From: Bacteroidales bacterium
GTDB lineage: Bacteria; Bacteroidota; Bacteroidia; Bacteroidales; VadinHA17
Reading direction: 5' to 3'
Assembly (NCBI GenBank): GCA_003518245.1
Contig: DOZA01000401.1
Coordinates: forward strand, 1-15,779
DNA length: 15,779 nucleotides
Part shown: in pieces, positions 6,564 to 13,875 of the stretch
How positions within the stretch are numbered: the stretch's first letter is position 1
Layout of the letters: each line of letters begins with the position of its first letter
Made by a program: the position numbers and the translations under genes
The notes under the pieces: generated by a model
Database searches by the model: none
Seen by the model: the letters and a program-made list of their open reading frames with translations, nothing else
What the model was told of the DNA's origin: nothing

Positions 6564-9305
6564 ATGCGGACAGTAATAGCATTTATATTTTTCCTCATCC
6601 CTTCTTACCTGCTGGCACAGGTGAATAGTCTTTCCGGTGAAATACTGGATGAGAATGCCGGGCCAATGCCATCTGCAACAGCCATTTTACTCAATCCTTC
6701 CGATTCAACATTACAGTATTTTGGTGTAACTAATGCTGCAGGCATGTTTGAAATTAGAAATATTAAAAACGGAAAGTATCTACTTCAACTGGCATTTATC
6801 GGTTATAAGACCATCTATAAAAATATCTCGTTCCCCGGTGAAAATACAGGTGATATAGGTTCAATTATTATGATACCTACACCTGTTGCCCTGGACGAAG
6901 TTACCGTTACCGGTGAAAGGATACCCCTTAAGATCAAGAGTGATACAATTGAATATGATGCAAAAGCATTCAAGGTAGCCCCGGATGGGGTGGTTGAAGA
7001 TTTGCTCAAAAAATTACCCGGTTTGGAGATCGACCGTGCAGGAAATATAAAGGCCCTTGGTGAAGATATACGCAATGTGCTGATTGATGGAAAAGAATTC
7101 TTCGGGAACGATCCTAAAGTAGCAACCAAGAACCTCCCGGCTGATGTAGTTGATAAGGTACAATTATATAATAAAAAATCAGAGGAGGCAGAGTTTACAG
7201 GGATAGATGATGGGACACGCAATCAGACTCTTAACCTTAAGCTTGATGAGAACAAGAAAAAAGGTGTTTTCGGTGAGCTTATGTCAGGTGGCGGTACCGG
7301 CAAACATTACCAGTCCAATGGTAAGGTTTATCGCTTTGATGAAAAAACACAGCTGGCAGCACTCGGTATGTTTAATAACGTTAACAGGTATGGTTTCTCT
7401 GTTGGTGATTATCTGAGTTTCTCGGGAGGCCTTTCAGCTTTCGGGGGAAAGATTATTATAGGAGAAGCAGGGATCCCGGTTAATTTTGGCGAGACAGTAA
7501 AAGGATATTCAACATCAGGAGCTGCAGGGCTAAATTTCTCATACTCACCGAAGAAAAACCAGCGCTTCTTCATAAGCTACCTGGGTAACGGATCTAAAAA
7601 AGAGCTTACACAAACAAGCAAGAACACAAACTACAGGGAGGAGGGATCCTTTAACCTGGATGAAAGAACAGAGCAGGTACAACGTGACACATCACACAGG
7701 TTTAATTTCGGTGCCCGGTATCTTTTTAACGAAACCAATAATATAATCATAAATGGTAACGTGTCGTATAACACAGGCTTTATACCTCTCTCCTCTTATA
7801 CCTCATCCTTCATTAATGATTATATTATTAATGACCAGACAAGGGAAAGTGAAGATGTTTCTGACAGGTTATCAGGTAATATAAGCACTACATATCTGAA
7901 AAAAATTAAAGAAGGGAAATCTGATCTTAAGATATGGGCTAACGGTTCATTGTCAAACATTACATCAGAAACAGGATTCGAGAACATTACTAATTATTAC
8001 AACCCTGTGATAACCGAGATTACCAGCCAGTTCCAGGACAACAGTATGAAGTCACAAAACCTTTCAGCTGGCATGGTCTTTACCCGGAGGATTACTTTAA
8101 AAACATACCTTGATGTAATCTTTGAAGGAGGATATGATAACCAGGACCTTGAAAGAGAACAGGGTAATACCTTAAACGGTTATTCCATAATCGACAGCCT
8201 GAGTCCTGATTTCATGAAAAGAGGTAAATATTTTAAACCCGGCCTATCGATCAGGAGAAACACAGAAAAAACAAATTTGACACTGGCACTTGAATATAAT
8301 ACCGGTAAGTACAGTACCTCCTTGTGGGAGAATGCAGAGAATGAAAAAGAATATAATCTGATTCAGCCACGGTTTTCATTTGAATACAGCTATGGCTCGG
8401 GCCGAAGGATAATGGTAGGCTACCGTAGTTACGTAACAACACCAACAGTAAACCAGATGTTGCCTGTTGTGAATAATTTCAATAGCCTGTCACTGTTTTA
8501 CGGTAATCCTGATTTAAAACCGGAAATTATTCACAGGTTGAGTTCTCACTGGTGGATCTTCGACCAGTTTTCATTTACCAGCTTCCTGGCAGCAGCAAGC
8601 ATCAGGTATACAACCAACAAAATAAACTATTCAAGAATAATAAATGATCAACTGGTACAGGTAGTCAGACTGGTCAATGTTGAATCCGATTTTATGGCCA
8701 ATGCAAATATTGACTTTTCCACACCCATCAGGGCACTGGGAATAAAAACAAATATTAATATTGACGAGACCTATAATAATGGGATCAATCTTGTTGACGG
8801 CTACTATAATGATATCACCACCTTTAACCACAGGTTATCCGTTGATTTCGAAAACAGAAAAAAGGAAAAATGGGATATAGGTACAGGTATAGGGCTGACC
8901 CTTACCGATGCCAGGTATTCAATACAACAATCACTCAATAATGTATATTTTGATATTTCCTGGTTTGGTGCAGTAAGATGGACACCAAATGATGATTTTA
9001 ATTTTAACCTGAGTGCCGATATTACAAACTATACAGCCAGGAGTTTTGAAGAATCACAAGTTGTGCCGCTGCTGGGAGCAGAGATAAGTTATTTCTTCAT
9101 GCAGAATAACAGGGCTGCCCTTACCCTTTCGGGTTTTGACCTGCTGAACAGGAATACTGGAATAGACCGCATAAGCGAGCTTAACTACCTGCGTGAAACC
9201 AGGTCAAATATTATTGGCCGCTATATAATGCTGTCGTTTAAATACCGCCTGAACAAGTTTGGCAGCAAAGACGGTGGAATAAACGTGGATATTAAGAAAC
9301 GATAA
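6564..9305 (+). CDS. Outer membrane beta-barrel protein, TonB-dependent receptor-like, with N-terminal carboxypeptidase-regulatory domain
   Basis: This is a 913-residue protein. A signal peptide (1-19, ends YLLAQ) is followed by a CarboxypepD_reg-like beta-sandwich (about 21-108, with GVTNAAGMFEIRNIKNGKYLLQLAFIGY) and a linker LDEVTVTGER (110-119). A plug-like domain follows (about 120-235, with VVEDLLKKLPGLEID and NVLIDGKEFFGNDPK). The rest is a long barrel rich in alternating aromatic strands, ending in LSFKYRLNKFGSKDGG and a short basic tail. The layout matches the 'outer membrane beta-barrel family protein' group, TonB-dependent-like proteins not tied to SusD partners; no SusD gene is nearby. 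It probably takes up or exports a small peptide or similar ligand, but the substrate is not visible. It follows the GLPGLI gene by 4 bases and is surely in the same operon. Length and reading frame are intact. Confidence 0.9.
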   Translation: MRTVIAFIFFLIPSYLLAQVNSLSGEILDENAGPMPSATAILLNPSDSTLQYFGVTNAAGMFEIRNIKNGKYLLQLAFIGYKTIYKNISFPGENTGDIGSIIMIPTPVALDEVTVTGERIPLKIKSDTIEYDAKAFKVAPDGVVEDLLKKLPGLEIDRAGNIKALGEDIRNVLIDGKEFFGNDPKVATKNLPADVVDKVQLYNKKSEEAEFTGIDDGTRNQTLNLKLDENKKKGVFGELMSGGGTGKHYQSNGKVYRFDEKTQLAALGMFNNVNRYGFSVGDYLSFSGGLSAFGGKIIIGEAGIPVNFGETVKGYSTSGAAGLNFSYSPKKNQRFFISYLGNGSKKELTQTSKNTNYREEGSFNLDERTEQVQRDTSHRFNFGARYLFNETNNIIINGNVSYNTGFIPLSSYTSSFINDYIINDQTRESEDVSDRLSGNISTTYLKKIKEGKSDLKIWANGSLSNITSETGFENITNYYNPVITEITSQFQDNSMKSQNLSAGMVFTRRITLKTYLDVIFEGGYDNQDLEREQGNTLNGYSIIDSLSPDFMKRGKYFKPGLSIRRNTEKTNLTLALEYNTGKYSTSLWENAENEKEYNLIQPRFSFEYSYGSGRRIMVGYRSYVTTPTVNQMLPVVNNFNSLSLFYGNPDLKPEIIHRLSSHWWIFDQFSFTSFLAAASIRYTTNKINYSRIINDQLVQVVRLVNVESDFMANANIDFSTPIRALGIKTNINIDETYNNGINLVDGYYNDITTFNHRLSVDFENRKKEKWDIGTGIGLTLTDARYSIQQSLNNVYFDISWFGAVRWTPNDDFNFNLSADITNYTARSFEESQVVPLLGAEISYFFMQNNRAALTLSGFDLLNRNTGIDRISELNYLRETRSNIIGRYIMLSFKYRLNKFGSKDGGINVDIKKR

Positions 9306-9313
9306 CATACCCT

Positions 9314-9321
9314 TATCTTTG
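9314..9321 (+). promoter_or_regulatory. TAnnTTTG match (TATCTTTG) just after the outer-membrane gene
   Basis: This is an exact -7 consensus match, 8 bases after the stop of the barrel gene, with no clear -33 element. If active it would transcribe the relics at 9323-10263. It may be a leftover promoter of a deleted gene or chance. Confidence 0.25.
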
Positions 9322-9322
9322 A

Positions 9323-9422
9323 CTGGTTAAAAAAGGAAAGATCAGATTTATCGGATTATCAGAAGTGTCTGCATCAACCCTGGGACAGGTCAGTCAAAGT
9401 ACTTTCTATAGCTGCACTCCAG
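9323..9422 (+). pseudogene. Aldo/keto reductase internal fragment with a one-base frameshift
   Basis: From 9323 the frame reads LVKKGKIRFIGLSEVSASTL up to 9382. This matches the conserved strand of aldo/keto reductases (pattern LVKEGKVRYIGLSE-SA-TL). After one extra base at 9383 the next frame reads DRSVKVLSIAALQ (9384-9422). That aligns without gaps to the family continuation RRAHxVHPIxALQ: 13 residues in each, with R, V, I, A, L and Q in place. Both flanks lack the rest of the gene: a stop precedes the fragment at 9320 and M61-type sequence follows at once. About 33 codons of an originally ~320-residue NADPH-dependent reductase remain. The catalytic Asp, Tyr, Lys and His are all missing. 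This is a relic, recognised by memory of the family motif and not by a search. Confidence 0.65.
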
Positions 9423-10263
9423 AATAATCCTAATTCTTCTGTCAATAGCCTTGATCCCGCTTATCAACAGATGTTCAGCAGTTAATGATAATACTATTAA
9501 CATTGAGTATTCTGTGTCAATGGATAATCCTAATACACACTATTTCCATGTCAGGATGCTGGTTAATGAATTGTCCGGAGATAATGCTGAACTCAAGTTA
9601 CCAAACTGGACTCCCGGTTATTACTGGATAATGGATTATGCAAAACATATTGCATCATTCAAAGCTAAGGATAAAGATGGAAAACCACTTGAATGGGAAA
9701 AAACCAATAAGAATACATGGAAAATATATAAGCCCGGATTAAAAGATATTGTAATAGAATATGATGTATATTCATACAACCTGTCTGTAGCCGATCCATA
9801 TCTTGATTATGGCAGAGCCTTTATTTCACCAACAGGAGTTTTTATGCACCTTGCCGGACAGCTTGATCTGCCATCTACCGTTAAAATTATCCCTTATAAG
9901 GAATGGGAATCTGTTTGTACAGGACTTAATCCTGCTGATGATTCGGGAAATGTCTTTCATGCACCAAATTTTGATGTCCTTTATGACAGCCCGATACTTG
10001 CAGGCAACTTGGAAATAATTCAATTTGAGATAGATACTATTCCATATTATGTTGCAGTTGAAAAACCAGGCAATACATACCTGGGAAATGCCATAAGGGC
10101 ATATGAGCGTGTCCCCGGCAGTAAGTATCAGTCTGCAACTGAATCAAGTTTTGATACATGGATTAATTTTTTTAACAGAAGCAGTAATAGTGCAAATGCT
10201 ACAATATCATATTATGATAAAGGCTGTGCTCTAGGGATGCTGATCGACCTGGCAATCAGGTAA
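9421..10263 (+). pseudogene. M61-family (glycyl aminopeptidase) gene remnant, catalytic core deleted
   Basis: Without a usable ATG, the frame runs from about 9421 (RIILILLSIALIPLI, the core of a signal peptide); an in-frame TTG at 9451 is the nearest start. Residues counted from that TTG: 14-200 are a good M61 N-terminal domain (NIEYSVSMDNPNTHYFHV, NWTPGYYWIMDYAKH, FISPTGVFM, FDVLYDSPILAGNLE). The family should then have roughly 190 residues carrying the zinc site HExxH and the downstream Glu. Here the sequence jumps between residues 205 and 211 (bases about 10066-10083) to the late catalytic-domain stretch AIRAYERVPG...QSATESSFDTWI...ISYYDKG...LIDLAIR. It then stops at 10261, where normal M61 proteins continue with a PDZ domain. 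Three lesions (start, core, C-terminus) make a working peptidase impossible. A reused binding domain is conceivable but unlikely. Confidence 0.8.
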
Positions 10264-10280
10264 AGCCGAGATTTTATAAC

Positions 10281-10304
10281 TTACCGATTAAAGAGTGTCG
10301 GTAA
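10281..10304. terminator. Hairpin between the M61 remnant and the M28 gene
   Basis: TTACCGA (10281-10287) pairs perfectly with TCGGTAA (10298-10304) around a 10-base loop. A T-rich stretch follows on the plus strand within about 10-25 bases (10315-10332). It lies in the 77-base gap between two convergent reading frames. The U tract is not immediately adjacent, so this is a moderate call. Confidence 0.45.
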
Positions 10305-10340
10305 TAATACTTATATTCCTTTTTACTTTTTCCTTGAACA

Positions 10341-11900
10341 TTATTCCTCAATAAAGTATCCTTCTCTTGATAGCAGGTGATCAAGGTTTGCAACACCATA
10401 TACCACTATAGCCGTAACCACAGCCGTATGCTCCTGGTATTCAGGTATACTCTTATTATACAGGTCTCTTTCAGTATGCCATATCTCCCTATAGCTAAAA
10501 TCATATCCCTTGGGGTCGGCAGTACCGAAGCTCAGTGTTGGTACACCGGCAACTGCAAATGGCCCGCTATCTGTACCCCATGGTTTTTCTGGTCTTTTCC
10601 GGGCTGTATAATCCCTTATCTCGAACGGGAAATCGGGGTTTATATCATTCAGTGGTCTGCATATCTTTTCAAAATCATCGCGCATGGCCTCAGTAACACT
10701 TATGCTGTTTGCAACAGTAGGTCCGCCATCCCTGTTAAACATATTGGAAACCCTGTCCAGTTTATCAGTATTTTCTTCAACCCAGTGGCTGGACCCCAGC
10801 AGTCCGAATTCTTCTGCAGCCCACATACAAACCAGTATGGTTCTTTTTGGTTTACCGCCTGCCTTCATAATAAGCCTTGCTGCTTCCATGGCAGGTGTCA
10901 TACCTGAGCCGTCATCAACACCACCGGTGCCCACATCATAAGCATCAAGATGGCCTCCCATTATAACATATTCGTCAGGATACCTGGTCCCCGGTATGAT
11001 ACCTATCACATTATGGTATTTTACAGGTCCCGGCTTCCAGTGGTTCCTTATATCAAACTCAAGCTGGAAATACCTTCGCTCCTTAACCATTTGTTCAATT
11101 ATTTTATACTGGTGCTCATCCAGCTTAATATCAGGCACCTTCGGCAGGTTATCAAAAGTAAGTGTCCCACTGTTTATATTTTTCCTGTCATACAGGGCTC
11201 TGATAGGCACGGGTGATGCCTGTATAATACCCAGTATCCCCGCTTCAACCATTGCCTTATAAAAAAGTGCAGGCTCTTCTTTCATGGGGATCAATTCTTC
11301 CTGTTCATCTTCAGGCTTTTCCCTGTTAGCTATCCTTATCTCCCTGTTTTTTTCTGCTATTTCCCTGTTGTCTTCAATAACACTTGTTCTTACCGAGTCG
11401 CCCCGCTCTGAATAATCAACAGGCCAGCCTGTATTCATTCCTGATATTAACACCCATGCCCCGTTTAATTTCCCTTTCATTCTTTCAAATTCAGCACGTG
11501 TTTTTGGTTCAATAAGCACATGCCCTCTCTGCACCCCTTTAGTTCCGGCAGTATGTGAAGGGGTTGCAAAATGAAGGACCATACCTTTTTCACCCAGCAT
11601 GCGACCAAACCAGGGCCCACGGTTAAATCCTACAGGCACCTCACCTACTTCATCCATTTCAACCTGCATACCCCATTCGCGGAATTTTGAAGCACACCAT
11701 TCAGCCGCATTCTCATAGGCATCAGAACCTACAAGGCGTCCTCCAAAACGGTTACACAGAATATCCAGGTGATCCATTGACTGGTTATCGGTTGTACCAA
11801 TCTCTATTATTTTATCAATAACTTTCCTGTCCTGGGCAGTGGAAACAGAAAATAATACCATCATTGGTGCTAAAAGAAGAAAAAGAATAATTCGTTTCAT
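10341..11900 (-). CDS. Secreted M28-family zinc aminopeptidase/carboxypeptidase-like protein
   Basis: This is a 519-residue protein with a signal peptide (1-22, MKRIILFLLLAPMMVLFS...STAQ). The N-terminal part (25-110) contains the conserved FGGRLVGSDAYENAAEWC. A PA-like insert domain of roughly 110-285 includes a very charged stretch (about 175-208). The catalytic M28 domain follows. Candidate zinc ligands and catalytic residues are all present: His317 and Asp319 in GGHLDAYD, Asp329/330 in GGVDDGSG, the Glu363-Glu364 pair in WAAEEFGLLGS, Asp391 in NRDGG and His475 in IWHTERD. So it should be an active di-zinc exopeptidase in the periplasm or outside the cell. It is a single-gene unit, convergent to the M61 remnant and divergent from the GNAT gene at 12024. 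Substrate is unknown; carboxypeptidase Q-like proteins share this layout. It is an intact gene inside an otherwise decayed stretch. Confidence 0.92.
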   Translation of the reverse strand: MKRIILFLLLAPMMVLFSVSTAQDRKVIDKIIEIGTTDNQSMDHLDILCNRFGGRLVGSDAYENAAEWCASKFREWGMQVEMDEVGEVPVGFNRGPWFGRMLGEKGMVLHFATPSHTAGTKGVQRGHVLIEPKTRAEFERMKGKLNGAWVLISGMNTGWPVDYSERGDSVRTSVIEDNREIAEKNREIRIANREKPEDEQEELIPMKEEPALFYKAMVEAGILGIIQASPVPIRALYDRKNINSGTLTFDNLPKVPDIKLDEHQYKIIEQMVKERRYFQLEFDIRNHWKPGPVKYHNVIGIIPGTRYPDEYVIMGGHLDAYDVGTGGVDDGSGMTPAMEAARLIMKAGGKPKRTILVCMWAAEEFGLLGSSHWVEENTDKLDRVSNMFNRDGGPTVANSISVTEAMRDDFEKICRPLNDINPDFPFEIRDYTARKRPEKPWGTDSGPFAVAGVPTLSFGTADPKGYDFSYREIWHTERDLYNKSIPEYQEHTAVVTAIVVYGVANLDHLLSREGYFIEE

Positions 11901-11919
11901 ATTTTTAATTTTATACTGT

Positions 11920-11948
11920 AAAAACTATTTACCGGCGATTGGCGGCAA
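11920..11948 (-). promoter_or_regulatory. Weak promoter candidate for the M28 peptidase gene
   Basis: On the minus strand, TAGTTTTT (11920-11927) is a one-mismatch TAnnTTTG element. A TTG (11946-11948) lies 18 bases upstream, close to the usual spacing. The transcript would start about 15 bases before the ATG at 11900. The match is imperfect in this AT-rich gap. Confidence 0.25.
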
Positions 11949-12023
11949 GTTAATTAAAACGACATTATAATCAGCTTTTAATTATATGTTAAAAAAAAGA
12001 ATGATTAAATTTCCCTGGCAACT

Positions 12024-12611
12024 ATGAGAAAAGCAAATTGGAGCGATAAGGAGCTTTATGCTGACATCTTCACAGAAGTTTTTGCAGGAAATACGGGTAC
12101 TACATGGGAATTAAGAAAGAATATCCGTCAGGAAAAAGCCCTGAGAAGGATGGCTATGTATACTTTTGTCAAAGGAATGATAAGGGATGGTGTATATATT
12201 TCAGACAATGAAAATGGTATTGGCGTATGTTTCAGGTTCAATTACAGGAAATTTTCTATCAGGAGCATATGGGCAGAACTGGTTTTCGCAATAACAGCAC
12301 TCAGTATACGTAAACTGCCTCAGATATTACGGCGTGAGGCTTACCGTAAAAATAAAAGGCCTGCTTCTGGCAATTATCTTTACTACTGGTTCCTTGACGC
12401 CCGCCCTGGTGAAAGAAGCGCTGCCCTGGAGATGGGCAAGGAAATGCTTGAAATAGCGGATAATATGAACCTGCCTATTTATCTCGAAACAGCTGTTGAA
12501 AGAATAAAACCTGCCTATGAGAGATACGGGTTTGAGACCTTCCACTACTGGGAAATAAAAGAAAAGAGCATTCAATTCTGGTTCTTAAAACATGAACCGA
12601 ATACCTCCTGA
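12024..12611 (+). CDS. GNAT-family N-acetyltransferase-like protein
   Basis: This is a 195-residue soluble protein. The N-terminal half (MRKANWSDKELYADIFTEVF) and the middle (NGIGVCFRFNYRKF) fit the first strands and helices of an acyl-CoA N-acyltransferase fold. The central part (about 80-110, AELVFAITALSIRKLPQILRREAY) is the helical insertion seen in a Bacteroidota branch. The C-terminal half has the GNAT core strand YLYYWFLDARPGERSAALEMGKEM, in place of the usual Q/RxxGxG/A acetyl-CoA loop, then MNLPIYLETAVERIKPAYERYGFETFHYW, a very typical GNAT end. The pyrophosphate loop is degenerate (ARPGERSA), so acetyl-CoA binding may be altered. The reading frame is complete. Substrate is unknown. 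It stands alone on the plus strand, 123 bases from the divergent M28 gene. Confidence 0.75.
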   Translation: MRKANWSDKELYADIFTEVFAGNTGTTWELRKNIRQEKALRRMAMYTFVKGMIRDGVYISDNENGIGVCFRFNYRKFSIRSIWAELVFAITALSIRKLPQILRREAYRKNKRPASGNYLYYWFLDARPGERSAALEMGKEMLEIADNMNLPIYLETAVERIKPAYERYGFETFHYWEIKEKSIQFWFLKHEPNTS

Positions 12612-12680
12612 TCTAAATATGTACTGATGATAAAAATGATGAAATCAATTATTATCTCTATTTTTTGAATGTCATTTTGT

Positions 12681-12688
12681 TAATTTTG
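12681..12688 (+). promoter_or_regulatory. Possible -7 promoter element (TAATTTTG) for the STAS-like gene
   Basis: This is an exact TAnnTTTG match, 63 bases before the ATG at 12752. The nearest TTTG upstream is only 13 bases away, so no good -33 partner is visible. The gap 12612-12751 holds nothing else I can recognise. It does contain a GGAGG at 12729-12733, too far from the start to serve it. Confidence 0.3.
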
Positions 12689-12751
12689 AAAAAAAATTCC
12701 ATATCTCAACCCTGCTTTTTATATTTATGGAGGTAAACCTTACTCACATTA

Positions 12752-13123
12752 ATGACAAAGGCTATTTTCAAACATGATGTTGATTTGAAAATCCTCCGTG
12801 TCAGGTACCCAGGTATGCTGACAAAGGAAGAGATCATTGCTCATTATAATGAGCTAAGGACCAATAAAAACTTTCACAGGAATATCCGCATACTTATTGA
12901 CTGCAAGGATTCAACATTTACTGTCAAACCCGATGAAGTAGATGAGCTGGTTGAAGTAGCCTGTAAGGCTGCTATGGAATATAATACCCTCAAAGAAGCA
13001 ATATTGGTCTCCGATCCTTATGAAACTGTTATAGTAACCCTATTTTAAAAAGGTATTAATATCCCAAATTATAAATTTAAAGCATTTTACACTGAGAGAG
13101 CTGCCCTTGACTGGTTGCTATAA
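12752..13123 (+). pseudogene. STAS/SpoIIAA-like small protein gene interrupted by an in-frame TAA
   Basis: The first 98 residues (12752-13045) are a STAS/SpoIIAA-like domain of the Bacteroidota type: DLKILRVRYPGMLTKEEIIAHYNEL, RILIDCKDSTFTVKPDE, then LKEAILVSDPYETVIVTLF. A TAA stands at 13046-13048. Without any frame change, the next 24 codons read KGINIPNY and KFKAFYTERAALDWLL and end at TAA 13121-13123. That is exactly the final strand and helix expected for the family (pattern F-V-F-x-TEEAALxWL). The full product would be about 123 residues, the normal length. A single C-to-T change (CAA to TAA) would explain it. Alternatives are a sequencing error or programmed readthrough. A 98-residue product would lack the last strand and helix of the fold and is probably unstable. 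Such proteins are thought to act in small regulatory interactions; no partner is visible here. Confidence 0.75.
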
Positions 13124-13247
13124 TTTGGCAGGGACATATTGAAGATGTTTTCTAATCACCACTGTCCTTTGGGATATATTCTACTATTAAGTAAATTGAT
13201 GAGCTATAATGTCAGTCTTTAAAATACTTATTTAAACTATAATACTT

Positions 13248-13451
13248 ATGGGACAACATGCTGTAAAAATTTTAAAACTTGACACCGGGGAGCTTATTAA
13301 AATGCTTAACGATGAACTCGAACATGAGGAAGATATTGAAGCATGGCTGGCCGATCTTGAGAGAATGAAAGAGGGAATAAGAATACTCAATGAGGGAAAG
13401 GTAGCTGCTTATGCTACGCCGGAGTAGGCGGTAAGAGCCTTTATGGTTCGA
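13248..13451 (+). pseudogene. Remnant of an NDP-forming acyl-CoA synthetase, with a possible ferritin-like first part
   Basis: A 59-codon frame from ATG 13248 ends at TAG 13425-13427. It is too short for most gene callers. Its second half (AWLADLERMKEGIRILNEGK, then VAAYATPE) resembles the end of the succinyl-CoA-ligase-like domain of NDP-forming acyl-CoA synthetases (pattern W-G-x-V-x-EGI-ILNEAGIPTYxTPEEAVRAFM). The next codons after the TAG, still in frame, read AVRAFMVR, completing that motif. So TAG probably replaced a Glu or Gln codon. The first ~25 residues (VKILKLDTGELIKMLNDEL) do not belong to that family and look more like the N-terminus of ferritin-like proteins, so the piece may itself be a fusion. 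This is recognised by motif memory only. A genuine small acidic helical protein is the alternative. Confidence 0.5.
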
Positions 13452-13458
13452 ACTTCTT

Positions 13459-13490
13459 GATTCGTGTTCACGCGAATCAATTTATTCGCG
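13459..13490. repeat. Overlapping inverted repeats (two mutually exclusive hairpins)
   Basis: CGCGAAT (13471-13477) pairs perfectly with ATTCGCG (13484-13490) around a 6-base loop and is followed by a T-rich run (13492-13505), like an intrinsic terminator. The same central arm can instead pair with GATTCG (13459-13464) upstream. Both lie inside sequence that reads well as GNAT protein (SRESIYSRF), so the structure may be an accident of codons. Confidence 0.35.
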
Positions 13491-13524
13491 CTTTAATTCT
13501 TTTTTCCATTATTCGGTACATGAG

Positions 13525-13875
13525 ATGGCTACCTGTTATTGCTATATCGATTACGACCGTGAAATAGCAATTGTAGCTGAAATAGAAGAAGAAGGAAAGA
13601 AGAAGATCATTGGAGTGGGAAGGCTTATTGCTGACCCGGAGCACGAAACCGTTGAATACGCAATACTTGTCACCGATAAATACCAGAATAAAGAAATAGG
13701 CAGTTACCTCACCGATTACTGTCTTGAAATATCAAAAAAATGGGGCCTGAAAAAAGTTATTGCCCAAACCACTTCAGATAATCATCGAATTATCTCCATG
13801 TTTAAAAAACGTGACTTCAAAATTGAGCATGATAAAGAAACATCAACTATCTACCTTGAGAAAAATATAGGTTAA
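13525..13875 (+). CDS. GNAT acetyltransferase domain, C-terminal piece of a PatZ-like acyl-CoA synthetase/acetyltransferase; 5'-truncated
   Basis: From ATG 13525 there are 116 residues: IDYDREIAIVAEIEEEGKKKIIGVGRL, EYAILVTDKYQNKEIGSYLTDYCLEI, TTSDNHRIISMFKKRDFKIE. The acetyl-CoA loop is QNKEIGSYL, in place of QGKGLGSxL. However, family-like sequence extends upstream in the same frame to 13435 with no ATG: EPLWFELLDSCSRES, IYSRFNSFFHYSVHE. So the ATG at 13525 is inside the domain and the first strand and helix are lost if translation starts there. The domain matches the C-terminal GNAT of Gcn5/CoA-ligase fusion proteins such as E. coli PatZ (~890 residues). The ATP-grasp part that should precede it is absent, and an acyl-CoA synthetase scrap lies just upstream in another frame. 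It is most likely a decayed end of such a gene; a short functional GNAT is less likely. Confidence 0.65.
   Translation: MATCYCYIDYDREIAIVAEIEEEGKKKIIGVGRLIADPEHETVEYAILVTDKYQNKEIGSYLTDYCLEISKKWGLKKVIAQTTSDNHRIISMFKKRDFKIEHDKETSTIYLEKNIG

Noticed and set aside
6815..7222. 135-codon minus-strand frame within the outer-membrane barrel gene
   Set aside because: It is a low-complexity Ser/Pro-rich shadow of the coding strand, with no promoter or motif.
10377..11262. Several plus-strand reading frames of 85-176 codons opposite the M28 gene
   Set aside because: They are antisense shadows of a gene with all catalytic motifs intact; they have no start signals and no family-like sequence.
12727..12777. 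Small frame starting at an ATG with GGAGG inside it, upstream of the STAS-like gene
   Set aside because: It has only 16 codons, the GGAGG lies inside it, and it overlaps the real gene start in another frame.
13124..13247. Possible further relic or small RNA between the STAS-like gene and the synthetase scrap
   Set aside because: All six frames read without any family-like stretch, and no strong hairpin is visible.
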